Numbered from the stretch's first letter, positions 1-9,868 are shown. The stretch is 64,000 nucleotides of DNA from an uncultured Collinsella sp. (GCA_900759335.1 CAAEUX010000034.1:34852-98851); one strand, 5' to 3'. The notes: a model not told the origin generated them from the letters alone. Numbers and translations: made by a program.

Positions 1-1261
1 CGACGACCAGCCACATGGGACCGGCGGTAACACCGGCGACAAAAGTCAGGAACTCGGAGATAAACATGCCAAAGGGCGGGAAGGCACCAAGACCGAGCAG
101 CGCCAGGACGGCGAGCGCGGCGGTTGCGGGAGCAACCTCGACGACACCCTGGATCTTGGCCAGGCTACGCGTGCCAAAGGCGTGCTGGATGTTGCCGGAC
201 ACGCAGAAGGCAAGCGTCTTGGTGAAGCCGTGGAACACGCAGTGCAGCAGGGCCGCGGCGATACCCAGCGGGCCACCGATACCCAGGCACAGGGCGATAA
301 CGCCCACGTTCTCCACAGACGAGTACGCAAAGCGGCGCTTGAGGTCGTCCTGGCGAAACATCGAGAGTGCCGCCACCAAAATGGACAGCGTGCCGACGAT
401 CAGCAGCAAAAGCTGCGGATACTCGGCGCCCACGGCCTGGATGGTAAAGCCGTAGAAGCGCATGATCACAAGCATGGCGCACTTAAGCAGCACGCCCGAG
501 AGCAGGGCCGAGACAGGGCTCGGGGCCTGGGAGTGGGCATCGGGCAGCCAAGTGTGCATGGGGAACAGGCCGGCCTTGGTGCCAAAGCCGATCACGATAA
601 ACGCAAAGGCGAGGCGCATGAGCGTCGGGTCGAACTGGTCGGCATACGGCAGCACGCACGACAGGAATGCGGCCTCGTGGGCGTTGGGAATCACGTCGGC
701 GGCATTGGCGTAGATCAACAGCGTGCCGAACAGGCCAAAGGCCACGCCGGCGGTGCAGACCATCGCATACTTCCAAGAAGCCTCGAGGGCCGTCTTGTTC
801 TTGTAGATACCCACGAGGAAGACGGTGGAAAGCGTGGTTGCCTCCACGGCGGCCCACGTGAGGATCATGTTGTTGGACAGGCACGCGAGCAGCATGGTGA
901 ACACAAACAGGCTAAACAGCGCAAAATACTGCTTGGCGCGCTCGGCGGGCATGGAGCCCTCCTCGATATCGGCCTTTACATAGGGCAGCGAGAACAGCCC
1001 GGTAAGAAAACCGATAAAGCCGATGAGCAGCACAAAGATGGCGCCCAGCGAATCGAGGTGGAACCACAGGCCAAGAGCGCTCGCGGTGTCGTCGCTCATA
1101 AGGACGTCACCGGCCGTCACAATCGACAGCACCAGGACGGCTGCGACGGAGACCAGGTTGAGACCGGCAAACACGTTATAGGACGTGTTCTTGGGCAAAA
1201 ACGCCATGACCAGCGAGAACACCAGAGGAGTCGCGAGCAGGGCGAGAATCAACGTTTCCAT
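1..1261 (-). CDS. hyfF: Hydrogenase-4 component F, proton-translocating subunit (partial)
   Basis: Membrane antiporter-like subunit of formate hydrogenlyase, related to the NuoL/M/N proton pumps of complex I. The frame opens with ATG at 1261 (METLILALLATPL) and stays open to the window edge, so about 420 residues are seen of a family usually near 520; the C-terminus lies outside. Many hydrophobic helices are visible, with the conserved lysine/proline stretch FGTKAGLFPMHTWLPDAH typical of the proton-channel family. The start is 3 bases after the hyfE stop, so it is translated as part of the hyf operon. The identity rests on family resemblance and on its place after hyfE, as in E. coli hyfABCDEF. 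Confidence 0.9.
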   Translation of the reverse strand, partial: METLILALLATPLVFSLVMAFLPKNTSYNVFAGLNLVSVAAVLVLSIVTAGDVLMSDDTASALGLWFHLDSLGAIFVLLIGFIGFLTGLFSLPYVKADIEEGSMPAERAKQYFALFSLFVFTMLLACLSNNMILTWAAVEATTLSTVFLVGIYKNKTALEASWKYAMVCTAGVAFGLFGTLLIYANAADVIPNAHEAAFLSCVLPYADQFDPTLMRLAFAFIVIGFGTKAGLFPMHTWLPDAHSQAPSPVSALLSGVLLKCAMLVIMRFYGFTIQAVGAEYPQLLLLIVGTLSILVAALSMFRQDDLKRRFAYSSVENVGVIALCLGIGGPLGIAAALLHCVFHGFTKTLAFCVSGNIQHAFGTRSLAKIQGVVEVAPATAALAVLALLGLGAFPPFGMFISEFLTFVAGVTAGPMWLVV

Positions 1262-1264
1262 GGA

Positions 1265-1918
1265 CTACCCCCTCAGCTCGGACAGGTCGCGCGCATCGAG
1301 CGAGTGGGAGTCGTCCCAAATGCGACGCACGACGATGGACATGATGATGACGGCAAAGATGGCGTCGGTGGCGATACCGATCTCGATGATCTCGGGAGCG
1401 GTGGGGGCCAAAAGCGCGAGCGTCACATGGCTGCCGTTTTCCATAAGGCAGTATCCAAAGATCTGCTTCATGATGTTGCGCTGCGAGATGATGCAGGTGA
1501 GGCCCACAAAGAAGTGAGCGAAGCTAATGGCGAGCGCAGGCGTTGCGACCTCGGCCGTGGGCAGGCTGATCTGCGTCACGACGGCAAAGCAGATCGCGAC
1601 CTCGACGGCGATGATGCAGATGGCCCACGCGGGCTTAAGGCCGGCCTTGAGCGATGCGTCGCTCGGCTCGCCCATTTTCTTATATGCGCGGTTAAGGATA
1701 TAAGGGACCAGGACGACCTTAGTGATAAAGGCAGATCCAGCCCACATAAGCAGCTCCTGCGCACCGGTGGTGACACCGAGCGTGGCGAGCAGCCCCACGA
1801 GCACCAGCGACTGCACCGCATACCAGCTGATGGCGTGCTTGATGTTCTTTGAGACGACCACCATGGTGGACGTGACGATCAGAAGGCCGCCAAGGATGTT
1901 GACGATCGAATAACCCAT
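1265..1918 (-). CDS. hyfE: Hydrogenase-4 membrane component E
   Basis: 217-residue, almost wholly hydrophobic protein matching HyfE (216 residues in E. coli), a small membrane subunit of formate hydrogenlyase whose C-terminal part resembles NuoK. Helices run from residue 8 to about 200. The ATG at 1918 has a strong ribosome site (GGAGG, nine bases upstream). It lies between hyfD and hyfF with gaps of 13 and 3 bases. The acidic tail after the last helix would face the cytoplasm. Function is from family and synteny. Confidence 0.9.
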   Translation of the reverse strand: MGYSIVNILGGLLIVTSTMVVVSKNIKHAISWYAVQSLVLVGLLATLGVTTGAQELLMWAGSAFITKVVLVPYILNRAYKKMGEPSDASLKAGLKPAWAICIIAVEVAICFAVVTQISLPTAEVATPALAISFAHFFVGLTCIISQRNIMKQIFGYCLMENGSHVTLALLAPTAPEIIEIGIATDAIFAVIIMSIVVRRIWDDSHSLDARDLSELRG

Positions 1919-1931
1919 GTCGTTCTACCTC

Positions 1932-3389
1932 CTAACCGATCCAGCTGGCCGAAAGCGGGCCGCTGACGATGACCATGATGATGAGCACGATGAACACAAA
2001 CGCCATCGCGCGGGGAAGCGGAGCTCCCGCAGCGACCTCTTCGCTCGGCTCGCCGGGCAGGCAATAGCCCATCCACTTGAGGAACCAGGCAAAGGTGGCG
2101 ACGGTCTCGGCGACCATAATGCACACGAGCACCAGGATCGCGACGTTGCCGGCACCCACGGAGAAGCCGCCGGCGATGATCTGGAACTTCGAGAAGAACG
2201 TGTTCATGGGCGGCACGCCGGCAATGGCGAGCGCGGCGACACCAAAGCCCACGCCCGAGATCGGGTACTTCTTTACGATGCCACGAAGCTTGGGCAGCAT
2301 ACGCGTGCCGAGCGTAAAGGAGAACGAACCGGCGATCAGGAAGAACAGGGTCTTGGCGAAGGCGTGGTTAAAGATGTGGCACACGGCACCGTCAAAGGCC
2401 AGCTGGCTGCCAAAGACCGAAAGGCCCAGACCAAAGAACACATAGGAGAGCTGGGCAATCGTGGAGAAGGCCAGCAGGCGCTTCATGTCCTTTTGCGGCA
2501 GGTACATAAGGAAACCAAAGAGCATGGTGACCATGGCGTCGATAATGGCAACCCAGCCCACGATCTCGGGAATCTCGCCGGCAGAGACGAGTGCACGCGC
2601 GAACACGCACACGCCGACCTTGACCATCGAGGCGCCATGCAGGTAAGCCGAAACAGGCGTCGGCGCCTCCATAGACGAAGGCAGCCACATGTACATGGGA
2701 ACCTGTGCGGACTTGGCCCAGGCCGCAAACAGCACGAGCAAAAGGACGATAGCCTTGAGCTTGGCGTCGAGGCCGGCAATCGCGGTAATGGCGAAGGTAC
2801 CGGTGTGGGCAAACACGATAGCGGCGCCCAGATACAGGCCGAGCGCACCGATATGCGTGATGATCAGGGCCTTCATGCCGGCCTTCTTGGCCGTAGGCGA
2901 CATGTAGTAGCTAATGAGGCCCCAAGAGCACGCACCCGTGATCTCAAAGAACACGAGCTGGCCCAAAAGGGTCGAGCTATACACAAGGCCGGCCATGGCG
3001 CCGATGAAGGTCGCGAGGTACGCGTAGAAGCGACGACGCGGTGCGTCGGGATGCTCACGGTTATTCTCGCTCATATAGGGAATCGAATAGATCACGACAA
3101 GCAGGCCGATACCCACAAAGGCGGGCGCAAGCAGCGTGCTCATGCGATCGAAGGTGAATCCCATGACGAGGGTCTGCCCAAACGAGATCAGGGGGACCTG
3201 CGTGTCGGGCATGCCGGCGCCAGCGAAATTCGCGGCGAGGGCGATGGTGCAGACCGTCGAGACGGCGGCACCCAAAACGCTGAACCACTTGGCGTACGGA
3301 CGGGGGAACAGGGCGACGAGCACCGAGGCCACCATCGGGGCCGCGATAGCGACCAAGCCGAGAAGGGACAGACTGACTGCAAATGACAT
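1932..3389 (-). CDS. hyfD: Hydrogenase-4 component D, proton-translocating subunit
   Basis: 485 residues, close to E. coli HyfD (479). It belongs to the NuoL/M/N / Mrp antiporter family and should form one of the ion-pumping modules of the membrane arm of formate hydrogenlyase. Around fourteen hydrophobic segments are visible, with the family pattern AAWAKSAQVPMYMWLPSSME near residue 225 (channel lysine and helix-breaking proline) and HIFNHAFAKTLFF near 340. The ATG at 3389 follows a GAAGGGAG ribosome site. It sits 15 bases after hyfC and 13 before hyfE. Confidence 0.92.
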   Translation of the reverse strand: MSFAVSLSLLGLVAIAAPMVASVLVALFPRPYAKWFSVLGAAVSTVCTIALAANFAGAGMPDTQVPLISFGQTLVMGFTFDRMSTLLAPAFVGIGLLVVIYSIPYMSENNREHPDAPRRRFYAYLATFIGAMAGLVYSSTLLGQLVFFEITGACSWGLISYYMSPTAKKAGMKALIITHIGALGLYLGAAIVFAHTGTFAITAIAGLDAKLKAIVLLLVLFAAWAKSAQVPMYMWLPSSMEAPTPVSAYLHGASMVKVGVCVFARALVSAGEIPEIVGWVAIIDAMVTMLFGFLMYLPQKDMKRLLAFSTIAQLSYVFFGLGLSVFGSQLAFDGAVCHIFNHAFAKTLFFLIAGSFSFTLGTRMLPKLRGIVKKYPISGVGFGVAALAIAGVPPMNTFFSKFQIIAGGFSVGAGNVAILVLVCIMVAETVATFAWFLKWMGYCLPGEPSEEVAAGAPLPRAMAFVFIVLIIMVIVSGPLSASWIG

Positions 3390-3404
3390 TGTTTCTCCCT
3401 TCTC

Positions 3405-4331
3405 CTACACGCCGACGACCACGAAGACAAACGCCAGAACGGCGATGCCCACGACGGCCCAGGTCTGATTGCCAAGCACCTTAAAACGCGAGCGCGAGCA
3501 GGAGTTCTCGATCACGCCGCATACGACAAAATCGATCAGGCACTTCACCAGGAAGATGACTGCACCCAGAACAGCGGCGGCGCCCACGGTCGCGGGCTCG
3601 CCCCAGGGGACGAAGATCGCGCAGAACCAGGCGACGACCAGGACCTGCTTCATGGACATGGCGAGCTTGGCCATCGCAAGCGACGGGCCGGAAAGCTCGG
3701 CGAGCGGGCCCTCCTGAAGCTCCTGCTCGGCCTCGGCCTGATCAAACGGCAGCTTGCCGAGTTCCATGTAGCAGGCAATCGCAAAGGCGATGCCGGCGAG
3801 GATTACGGCGACCGGCGCGTCGATGGCGCCCGTCATGATGTGCTGACCCATGGTGGCGATGTCGGTGGAACCGCACACCAGGGCGGCGGCAAACAGCGCC
3901 AGCAGCATGGACGGCTCGATGAGCACGCTCATGAGCAGCTCGCGGACGCCGCCGATACCGGCGTAGGCGTTGGACGAATCCACGCCGCAGAGGGCGAAGA
4001 AGAAGCGGGCGAGCGCCAGGCTGTACATGATGGTGATGGCGTCACCAAAGACCGGGATGGGGCTTTGCGCCGTAAAGAGCGGCAGGCCCATCGCGAGCAT
4101 AAAGGCGACGGCGAAGAACAGCGGCGGCATAATGCGCAGCGCAAAGCTCGCGTCCTCGCTCTGGGACTCGGGGCGCGCAAAGAGCTTGGCCAGGTCGCGA
4201 TAGTCCTGCATGATGCTGGGGCCGCGACGGTTGTGCATCTTGGCGCGGATCACGCGGCCGAGACCGGAGAAGAACGGCGCGACGGCCATGACGACCACGC
4301 CCTGCAGAACGGCAAGTACGATGTTGTTCAT
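3405..4331 (-). CDS. hyfC: Hydrogenase-4 component C (NuoH-like)
   Basis: 308-residue membrane protein of the respiratory complex I subunit 1 / NuoH / HycD family, the piece that links the peripheral hydrogenase arm to the proton-pumping modules. Seen features are eight hydrophobic helices and the family cytoplasmic loop RAKMHNRRGPSIMQDYRDL (residues about 30-48), followed by an acidic loop PFDQAEAEQELQEG near residue 195. Start ATG at 4331 has GGAGGGGAG upstream. It lies between hyfB and hyfD with 12- and 15-base gaps. Confidence 0.92.
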   Translation of the reverse strand: MNNIVLAVLQGVVVMAVAPFFSGLGRVIRAKMHNRRGPSIMQDYRDLAKLFARPESQSEDASFALRIMPPLFFAVAFMLAMGLPLFTAQSPIPVFGDAITIMYSLALARFFFALCGVDSSNAYAGIGGVRELLMSVLIEPSMLLALFAAALVCGSTDIATMGQHIMTGAIDAPVAVILAGIAFAIACYMELGKLPFDQAEAEQELQEGPLAELSGPSLAMAKLAMSMKQVLVVAWFCAIFVPWGEPATVGAAAVLGAVIFLVKCLIDFVVCGVIENSCSRSRFKVLGNQTWAVVGIAVLAFVFVVVGV

Positions 4332-4343
4332 GCTCTCCCCTCC

Positions 4344-6362
4344 TTAACCCATTTGCACGGCGAGCACGAGGAACACCACGAGTGCCGCGACGATGTAGCA
4401 GATATAGATGCTGTAGTTGCCACCCTCGAGCTTAGTCGCGAGGTCGGCGAGCTTCTCGACACCCTTATGCGGGGCATCGACGAGAACCTTGTCGGGTACG
4501 GGCTCCACAGCCTCGGCCACACCGGTGAGCTTCTGGAAGAAGTGCGCGATGGACCAGCAGACGGCCGTGCAGCGGTCGCGCAGCGTGTAGAGCGGCTGCA
4601 TAAACCAGGACACCTCGGAGGCAAAGGTCGTGGCCACGACGGGCATATGCTCGTTGGGAGCATAGCCGCATGCCCACGGCTGGGACTTCTGCACCTTGCC
4701 GACGGTCTTGAGCTTGCGATAACCGCAGGCAAGACCGACGAGCACCACGAGCGCAATAGCGATCGCGGGCGTGGAGGTGGCAGCGCCGGAGTACTGGTTC
4801 ATGAGCTCCATGCCCTCGGCGGCAAACACGCCGCCGTACGGATGCAGCACGGACGCGGCGACATCGACCAGCACGGGCGCGATCACGGGAGCGCCAATGC
4901 CCAGCACGACGCAGATGGCCGCGAGCAGGCCCTGCGCGAACACCATGGGGGCGGGAACCTCCTTGGCATTGGCCGCAGCCTCGGAACGGGGCGCGGAGGC
5001 AAAGGAGACGCCATAGGCCTTGACGAAGCACGTGACAGCCAGCGCGCCGGTAATGGCAAGCGCGACGGCAGCGAACACGGCCACGATCATGACGGCCTTA
5101 TCGCCCTGCATGGCGGCATTAAACAGCGACTGGTAGGTAAACCACTCGGAAACAAAGCCGTTAAAGGGCGGGATGGCCGAGATGGCAAGCGCGCCAACGA
5201 GGAAGCAGATGGCCGTTGCCGGCATACGACGGAACAGGCCGCCCATCTTCTCCATATTGCGCGTACCCGTAGAGTACAGCAGCGCACCGGCGCCCAAGAA
5301 CAGCTCGCCCTTAAACATCGCGTGGTTAAACGTGTGGTAGAGGGCGGCCATCAGAGCCAGGACGGCGATACCGACCGAGTTGAGCGCCATGGCGGCCATG
5401 GAGGCACCGACGCCGAGCAGAATGATGCCGATGTTCTCGACGGAGTGATAGGCCAGCAGGCGCTTGATGTCATGCTCCTGCAGGGCGAAGGCCACGCCGA
5501 GAACCGACGAGATCGCACCGAAGACCATGACCATAAGGCCCCACCAAACCTGAACGCCCGAGGCGGAGAGCAGGTCGAGACCAACCTTGAGGATGCCGAA
5601 GATACCGATCTTGATCATGCCGCCGGACATGAGGGCCGACACGTTGGACGGCGCCTCGGGATGTGCCTTGGGCAGCCAGCCGTGCAGCGGGATGATACCG
5701 GCCTTGGCGCCAAAGCCAAAGAAGGCGAGCACGAAGCACACGGATGCGACCGCGGGGCTAAACTGCGTAGCGCGGAAATCCGCAAAGGCAAACGAGCCAC
5801 CGGCGAAGTTGGTCATGGTGAGGAAGCTCGCCATGATGAGCACAAAGCCCACGTGTGCGATCACAAAGTAGAGCCAACCGCCGTGGATGGAATTCTCGTT
5901 CTCCTCGATCACGACCAGGAAGTACGAGGTCAGCGACATGAGCTCAAAGGCGACCAGGAACCAAAACACGTTGTCGGCGGTGATGACGAGCATCATGGAC
6001 GCCACAAAGGTGTTAAAGAAGAAGCCAGCGCGGCCCTTTTTGCCCGGGTACTCATCAAAGTAGTTGAGACCGTAGATCGAACCGGCAAACGCGAGCACCG
6101 AGATGAGCGCCACGAACAGGCCGGACAGCTGATTGAGCAGCAGCTGGAAATGGGCAAACGGGAAGAACACGATGGTGTCGACCGACGTGACATCGCCCAG
6201 CACGGCCTGGATACCGGCCACAAACGAAAGCACCGCGGCGACGGCGCCGATAAGGCAGCCGGCGGTTTTGGCGGCGTTATCGGCCTTGATCAGCAGAACC
6301 GAGGCGAGCGCACCGATGCACGAGACGGCAAGCGATGCGATAAACAGCGTCATGCTATCCAT
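4344..6362 (-). CDS. hyfB: Hydrogenase-4 component B, proton-translocating subunit
   Basis: 672 residues, the same length as E. coli HyfB. It is an antiporter-like membrane subunit (NuoL/HycC family) of formate hydrogenlyase. The central core carries GFGAKAGIIPLHGWLPKAHP near residue 218 and YHTFNHAMFKGELFLGAGA near 335, motifs of the proton channel family; the long C-terminal part (about 420-672) ends in a final anchoring helix VAALVVFLVLAVQMG. The start at 6362 overlaps the end of the upstream ferredoxin gene by 8 bases, which suggests translational coupling. Confidence 0.93.
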   Translation of the reverse strand: MDSMTLFIASLAVSCIGALASVLLIKADNAAKTAGCLIGAVAAVLSFVAGIQAVLGDVTSVDTIVFFPFAHFQLLLNQLSGLFVALISVLAFAGSIYGLNYFDEYPGKKGRAGFFFNTFVASMMLVITADNVFWFLVAFELMSLTSYFLVVIEENENSIHGGWLYFVIAHVGFVLIMASFLTMTNFAGGSFAFADFRATQFSPAVASVCFVLAFFGFGAKAGIIPLHGWLPKAHPEAPSNVSALMSGGMIKIGIFGILKVGLDLLSASGVQVWWGLMVMVFGAISSVLGVAFALQEHDIKRLLAYHSVENIGIILLGVGASMAAMALNSVGIAVLALMAALYHTFNHAMFKGELFLGAGALLYSTGTRNMEKMGGLFRRMPATAICFLVGALAISAIPPFNGFVSEWFTYQSLFNAAMQGDKAVMIVAVFAAVALAITGALAVTCFVKAYGVSFASAPRSEAAANAKEVPAPMVFAQGLLAAICVVLGIGAPVIAPVLVDVAASVLHPYGGVFAAEGMELMNQYSGAATSTPAIAIALVVLVGLACGYRKLKTVGKVQKSQPWACGYAPNEHMPVVATTFASEVSWFMQPLYTLRDRCTAVCWSIAHFFQKLTGVAEAVEPVPDKVLVDAPHKGVEKLADLATKLEGGNYSIYICYIVAALVVFLVLAVQMG

Positions 6363-6972
6363 TGTTTACGCTCCCTTCTGCTTTCTCGGACAGGCCCTGG
6401 GCCACAGCGGTAACGTCGACGACCGGACCGTTTTCGATCGAACGCAGGCGCTTGGCCTCGTCGAGCTCGCGATCGGCCGCGCCGCCCATGACGGTCAGCG
6501 CCTTGGTGGGGCACGCCGCCACACAATGCGGGCCGTCCGGATCGAAGGCGCACAGGTCGCACTTGACGGCGCAGGTGTACTGGCCAGGAGCCCACGTAAG
6601 CAGGCTGCTCAGGGACTTAGGATACGAAGGCGTCGGGTCGCACATGCCTGCGACACCGGCGATAGACGTGCCATCGGGATGGATGGCTCCGAAGGGGCAC
6701 GCGATGGCGCACAGCCTGCACCCGATGCACTCCTGCTCCTTGACGTGGATGCGATCGCCATCGTGCTCGATGGCATTCACCGGGCAAACCTCGGCGCAGG
6801 GGGCACCCTCGCAATGGTGGCAGGCAAGGGCGGCCGAAATACCGCCGGTCTTCACGAGCGCCAGGCGCGGCGTATCCTGAAGACCCTGCATCCGGTGGGC
6901 GTCGGCACAGGCGGACTGGCATGTTCCGCAGCCGATGCACCTCTCCGGGTTGATGTCGATGAAGCGGTTCAT
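6355..6972 (-). CDS. hyfA: HyfA/HycB-like four-cluster ferredoxin subunit
   Basis: Electron-transfer subunit with four [4Fe-4S] motifs: CIGCGTCQSAC, CHHCEGAPCAEVC, CIGCRLCAIAC and CDLC...CVAACP. In E. coli the equivalent protein carries electrons from formate dehydrogenase H to the hydrogenase. I start it at the ATG at 6972 because AAAGGAAG stands five bases upstream; a GTG two codons earlier (6978) is too close to that site. About 205 residues, like HycB (203). It follows fdhF by about 80 bases and overlaps hyfB by 8. It could equally be called hycB; the neighbours favour hyfA. Confidence 0.9.
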   Translation of the reverse strand: MNRFIDINPERCIGCGTCQSACADAHRMQGLQDTPRLALVKTGGISAALACHHCEGAPCAEVCPVNAIEHDGDRIHVKEQECIGCRLCAIACPFGAIHPDGTSIAGVAGMCDPTPSYPKSLSSLLTWAPGQYTCAVKCDLCAFDPDGPHCVAACPTKALTVMGGAADRELDEAKRLRSIENGPVVDVTAVAQGLSEKAEGSVNNG

Positions 6973-6994
6973 CCCCACTTCCTTTCAAAATAAC

Positions 6995-7029
6995 GGGCCG
7001 GACCCCCGAACGTACGGGACGCCCGGCCC
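6995..7029 (-). terminator. Hairpin between fdhF and hyfA (possible attenuating terminator)
   Basis: On the minus strand GGGCCGG (7023-7029) pairs with CCGGCCC (6995-7001), with further pairing inside, and the RNA continues with GTTATTTTG. The weak U-tract suggests partial termination or an RNA-processing/stability hairpin that sets the ratio of fdhF to hyf transcripts. Confidence 0.45.
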
Positions 7030-7050
7030 AAAAAGCCAACGAGAACGGGA

Positions 7051-9273
7051 CTACACGATTTGATTCACGTGCGTCTCGTCGTCGAACTTGGCGGCGCCGG
7101 GCTCAACGTCCTGGGGAGCGGCGGCGTCGACCAGAGCCTGCTTGAGCTCGGTGTACTGACGCTCGACCTCGCCCTCGGCCCAGACCTGGTCGGCGATAGC
7201 GTCGACCTGGCAGGCGGAGAACTTGTCCTCGGGCGTGTGCGAGACCGGGTCGACCTTGTGCATGGTCAGCTCGTTGCACTTGCCGATCCACCACTGGTAG
7301 GTCATATAGACCGTGCCCTTGTTGATACGGTCGCTCACGTCGGCGCGGCTGTATACCTGGCCGCGGCGGCTGTGAATCGAGACGATATCGCCGTTCTTGA
7401 TGCCGCGCGCCTGGGCGTCCGCGGGATTCATGCGGACAAAGCCGGGCTCGTCGGCAAGCAGCGCCAACGTCTTGCAGTTGCCGGTCATCGAGCGACAGCT
7501 GTAGTGGCCGACCTCGCGGACGGTGCACAGGATGAGCGGGTACTCATCGTCGGGAAGCTCGGAGGGCGCCTCCCAGTCGTGCGCCATCAGGTTGGCGCGG
7601 CCGTCCTTGGTGGTGAACTTGCCACCAGCGAACATGTCGGCCGTGCCGTGGTCGTTCACATCGGTGCTCTTGACGGGCCACTGGGCGTAGCCGCCCTCGG
7701 GAGCCATCTTCTCGTAGGTTGCGCCCACAAAGTTGGGGCACAGGCTGATGCACTCGTTCCAGATCTGCTCGGTGTTGTCGTAGTGCATGGGGTAACCCAT
7801 ACGCGTGGACAGGTCCGCAAAGATCTCCCAGTCGTGACGGCACTCGCCCTTGGGCGGAACAGCCGCGTCAAAGTGCTGGAAGCTACGGTCAGATGCGGTA
7901 AAGACACCCTCGTGCTCGCCCCAAGAGGTGGCAGGCAGGATGACGTCGGCGAGCATGGTCGTCTGCGTCATAAAGATGTCCTGGCAAATGAACAGATCCA
8001 GCTCGGAGAGCGTCTTGCGCATGCCGGCCGAATCGGGCTCGGTCTGCACCGGGTCCTCGCCGTAGTTGTAGAAGCAGTGCACCTTGCCCTCGTCGACCAG
8101 GTGGCCCAGGTCGGTGAGCTTGTAGCCCTCCTCGAGCGGGAGCTTTTCCTCGGGCACGCCCCAAGCCTTGGCAAACTTGGCACGCACTGCCGGGTCGGTA
8201 ACCTTCTGGTAGCCAGGGTACAGGTTGGGCAGCATGCCCATATCACAGGAGCCCTGGACGTTATTCTGGCCACGCACGGGCGCGAGACCGGAATTGGGTT
8301 TGCCGATCTGGCCGGCAACGCAGGCGATGGAGGCGATGGTGTGCACCGTCTTCAGGTTCTGCTTCTGCTGGCATACGCCCATGCCCCAGCCAATGATGGC
8401 AGAGGGCTTCGCCGTGGCGTACATCTCGGCAGCTTGGTGGATCAACGCGGGCTCGACACCCGTGATGTCCTGTACGGATTCGGGAGTGTAGTTCTTGATG
8501 GTCTCCCACCACTCGTCAAAGCCGTTCGTGTGCTCGGCGACGAATTCCTTGTCGTAGAGGCCATCGTTGACCAAGCAGTTGGCAAAGGCGTTGAGGAACG
8601 CGACGTTGCAACCATTCTTGATCGGAAGGTAGAGATCGGCGATACGCGCGGTTTCGATATGGCGCGGATCGGCGACGATGATCTTGCAACCCTTTTCTTT
8701 GGCTCGCACGATACGCCTTGCGACGATGGGGTGCGAATCGGCAGGGTTATAGCCGAAGAGGAAAATGCAGCCCGCATCCTCCATACCAGGGATGGAGCAT
8801 GACATGCAACCTGAACCAACCGTGTCCATCAGACCGAGGACAGTAGGGCCGTGTCAAGTACGGGCGCAGTTGTCCACGCTGTGGGTGCCGATGCACGCAC
8901 GCGTAAACTTCTGCATAACGTAGTTCGCCTCATTGCCGCCGCCTCGCGAAGAGCCGGTGGTCATGACAGCGTTAGGACCATATTCGTCAATTATGGCCTG
9001 CATCTTAGATGCGGTGAAATCCAGTGCCTCGTCCCAGCTTACGCGCTCAAGATCCGCGCCCTTAGTGCGGCGGATCATCGGGTGCAGTACGCGAGGAGTC
9101 AAGATCTTGGTGTCGTTGATGAAGTCGTAGCCGCTCATGCCCTTAAGGCACAGCTCGCCCTGATTGGTGATGCCGTTGAGCGGTTCGGTACCCACGACCT
9201 GGCCGTTTTGGACCAAGAGGTTAAACTGGCAACCGGCGCCGCAATACGGGCAGATCACTTTATGCTTCTCCAT
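7051..9273 (-). CDS. fdhF: Formate dehydrogenase H, selenocysteine-containing
   Basis: Catalytic Mo/Se enzyme oxidising formate to CO2 for the formate hydrogenlyase complex. The reading frame is interrupted by a TGA at 8854-8856, which a plain ORF caller splits in two. Read through as selenocysteine it gives 740 residues colinear with E. coli FdhF (715), and the TGA falls at codon 140, the same position as the E. coli selenocysteine, followed by His (U-H-G-P). The N-terminal [4Fe-4S] motif CPYCGAGC...CLKG and the molybdopterin-binding segments (FGYNPADSHP, SWGEHEGVFTA, VREVGHYSCRSMTGN) are present. Start ATG 9273 has AAGGAGG five bases upstream. A HydN-like ferredoxin gene precedes it and hyf genes follow. 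Confidence 0.95.
8818..8856 (-). promoter_or_regulatory. Selenocysteine UGA codon and SECIS hairpin of fdhF
   Basis: The Sec codon is 8854-8856. Just downstream, TGTCC (8838-8842 on the minus strand) pairs with GGACA (8823-8827) around a ten-base loop containing GGUCU, the loop sequence recognised by SelB in E. coli fdhF. The spacing from the UGA matches bacterial SECIS elements. This directs insertion of Sec instead of termination. Confidence 0.9.
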
Positions 9274-9349
9274 GACACCCTCCTTCCTTTCTCTGCTACC
9301 GATTAATCGGTACTTATTTGACAATCGTTGGGCTTGTATGGCCGCCCGC

Positions 9350-9868
9350 CTACGCCTCGTTTTCGATGGTGGCGCGGGCACGCTCGGCAGTCAGCTCCGC
9401 CAGGCGCTCCTCGTCCACCAGGGTGAGGCCCTTGGTCGGACAAGCCTCGGCACACGCCGGACCGCCGGGACGGTCCACGCACAGGTCGCACTTGAGCACG
9501 AAGCTCTTAGTCTGCGAACCTACGCGCACGTCGCCCATCAAGACGGGGACCTGCGTGGTCGCCACGCTCACGGCGCCAAAGGGGCAGGCCATGACGCAGC
9601 TCTTGCAGCCGATGCAGTTGTCCTCGTTGACGCCGATGCGATGGTTCTTTGGATCAAAGAACAAGGCGCCCGTGGGGCAGGCCTTGGCGCACGGGGCATC
9701 CTCGCAGTGGTGACATGCCACCGGCGCGGAAATCTCGTAGGTGCGCGTTACGCGCAAGCGAGGTGCGGCGATGTTGCCGGGAATATCGTGTGCTTCGATG
9801 CACGCCGCCATACAGGTTTGGCACCCAATGCAGCGTGAAGAATCAGCCACGACTCGTTTATTGCCCAT
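9350..9868 (-). CDS. hydN: HydN-like formate dehydrogenase ferredoxin
   Basis: 172-residue iron-sulfur protein with four cluster motifs (CIGCQTCMAAC, CHHCEDAPCAKAC, CIGCKSCVMAC, CDLC...CAEACP), resembling E. coli HydN (175 residues), which is associated with formate dehydrogenase H activity. It is the first gene of the leftward formate hydrogenlyase operon and lies 76 bases ahead of fdhF. I chose ATG 9868 (AGGAGGG eleven bases upstream); a GTG three codons earlier sits too close to that site. It is also similar to the HyfA-like protein at 6355-6972, so the two ferredoxins may divide the work between dehydrogenase and hydrogenase sides. Confidence 0.88.
   Translation of the reverse strand: MGNKRVVADSSRCIGCQTCMAACIEAHDIPGNIAAPRLRVTRTYEISAPVACHHCEDAPCAKACPTGALFFDPKNHRIGVNEDNCIGCKSCVMACPFGAVSVATTQVPVLMGDVRVGSQTKSFVLKCDLCVDRPGGPACAEACPTKGLTLVDEERLAELTAERARATIENEA

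Noticed and set aside
182..6413. Long plus-strand open frames (up to about 850 codons) across the hyf genes
   Set aside because: They are antisense shadows of high-GC genes: products are rich in His, Arg, Gly and Gln with no domain, while the minus strand encodes clear Hyf subunits.
8829..8856. Apparent pseudogene break in the formate dehydrogenase
   Set aside because: The TGA is at the known Sec position and followed by a SECIS hairpin; the frame is otherwise intact.
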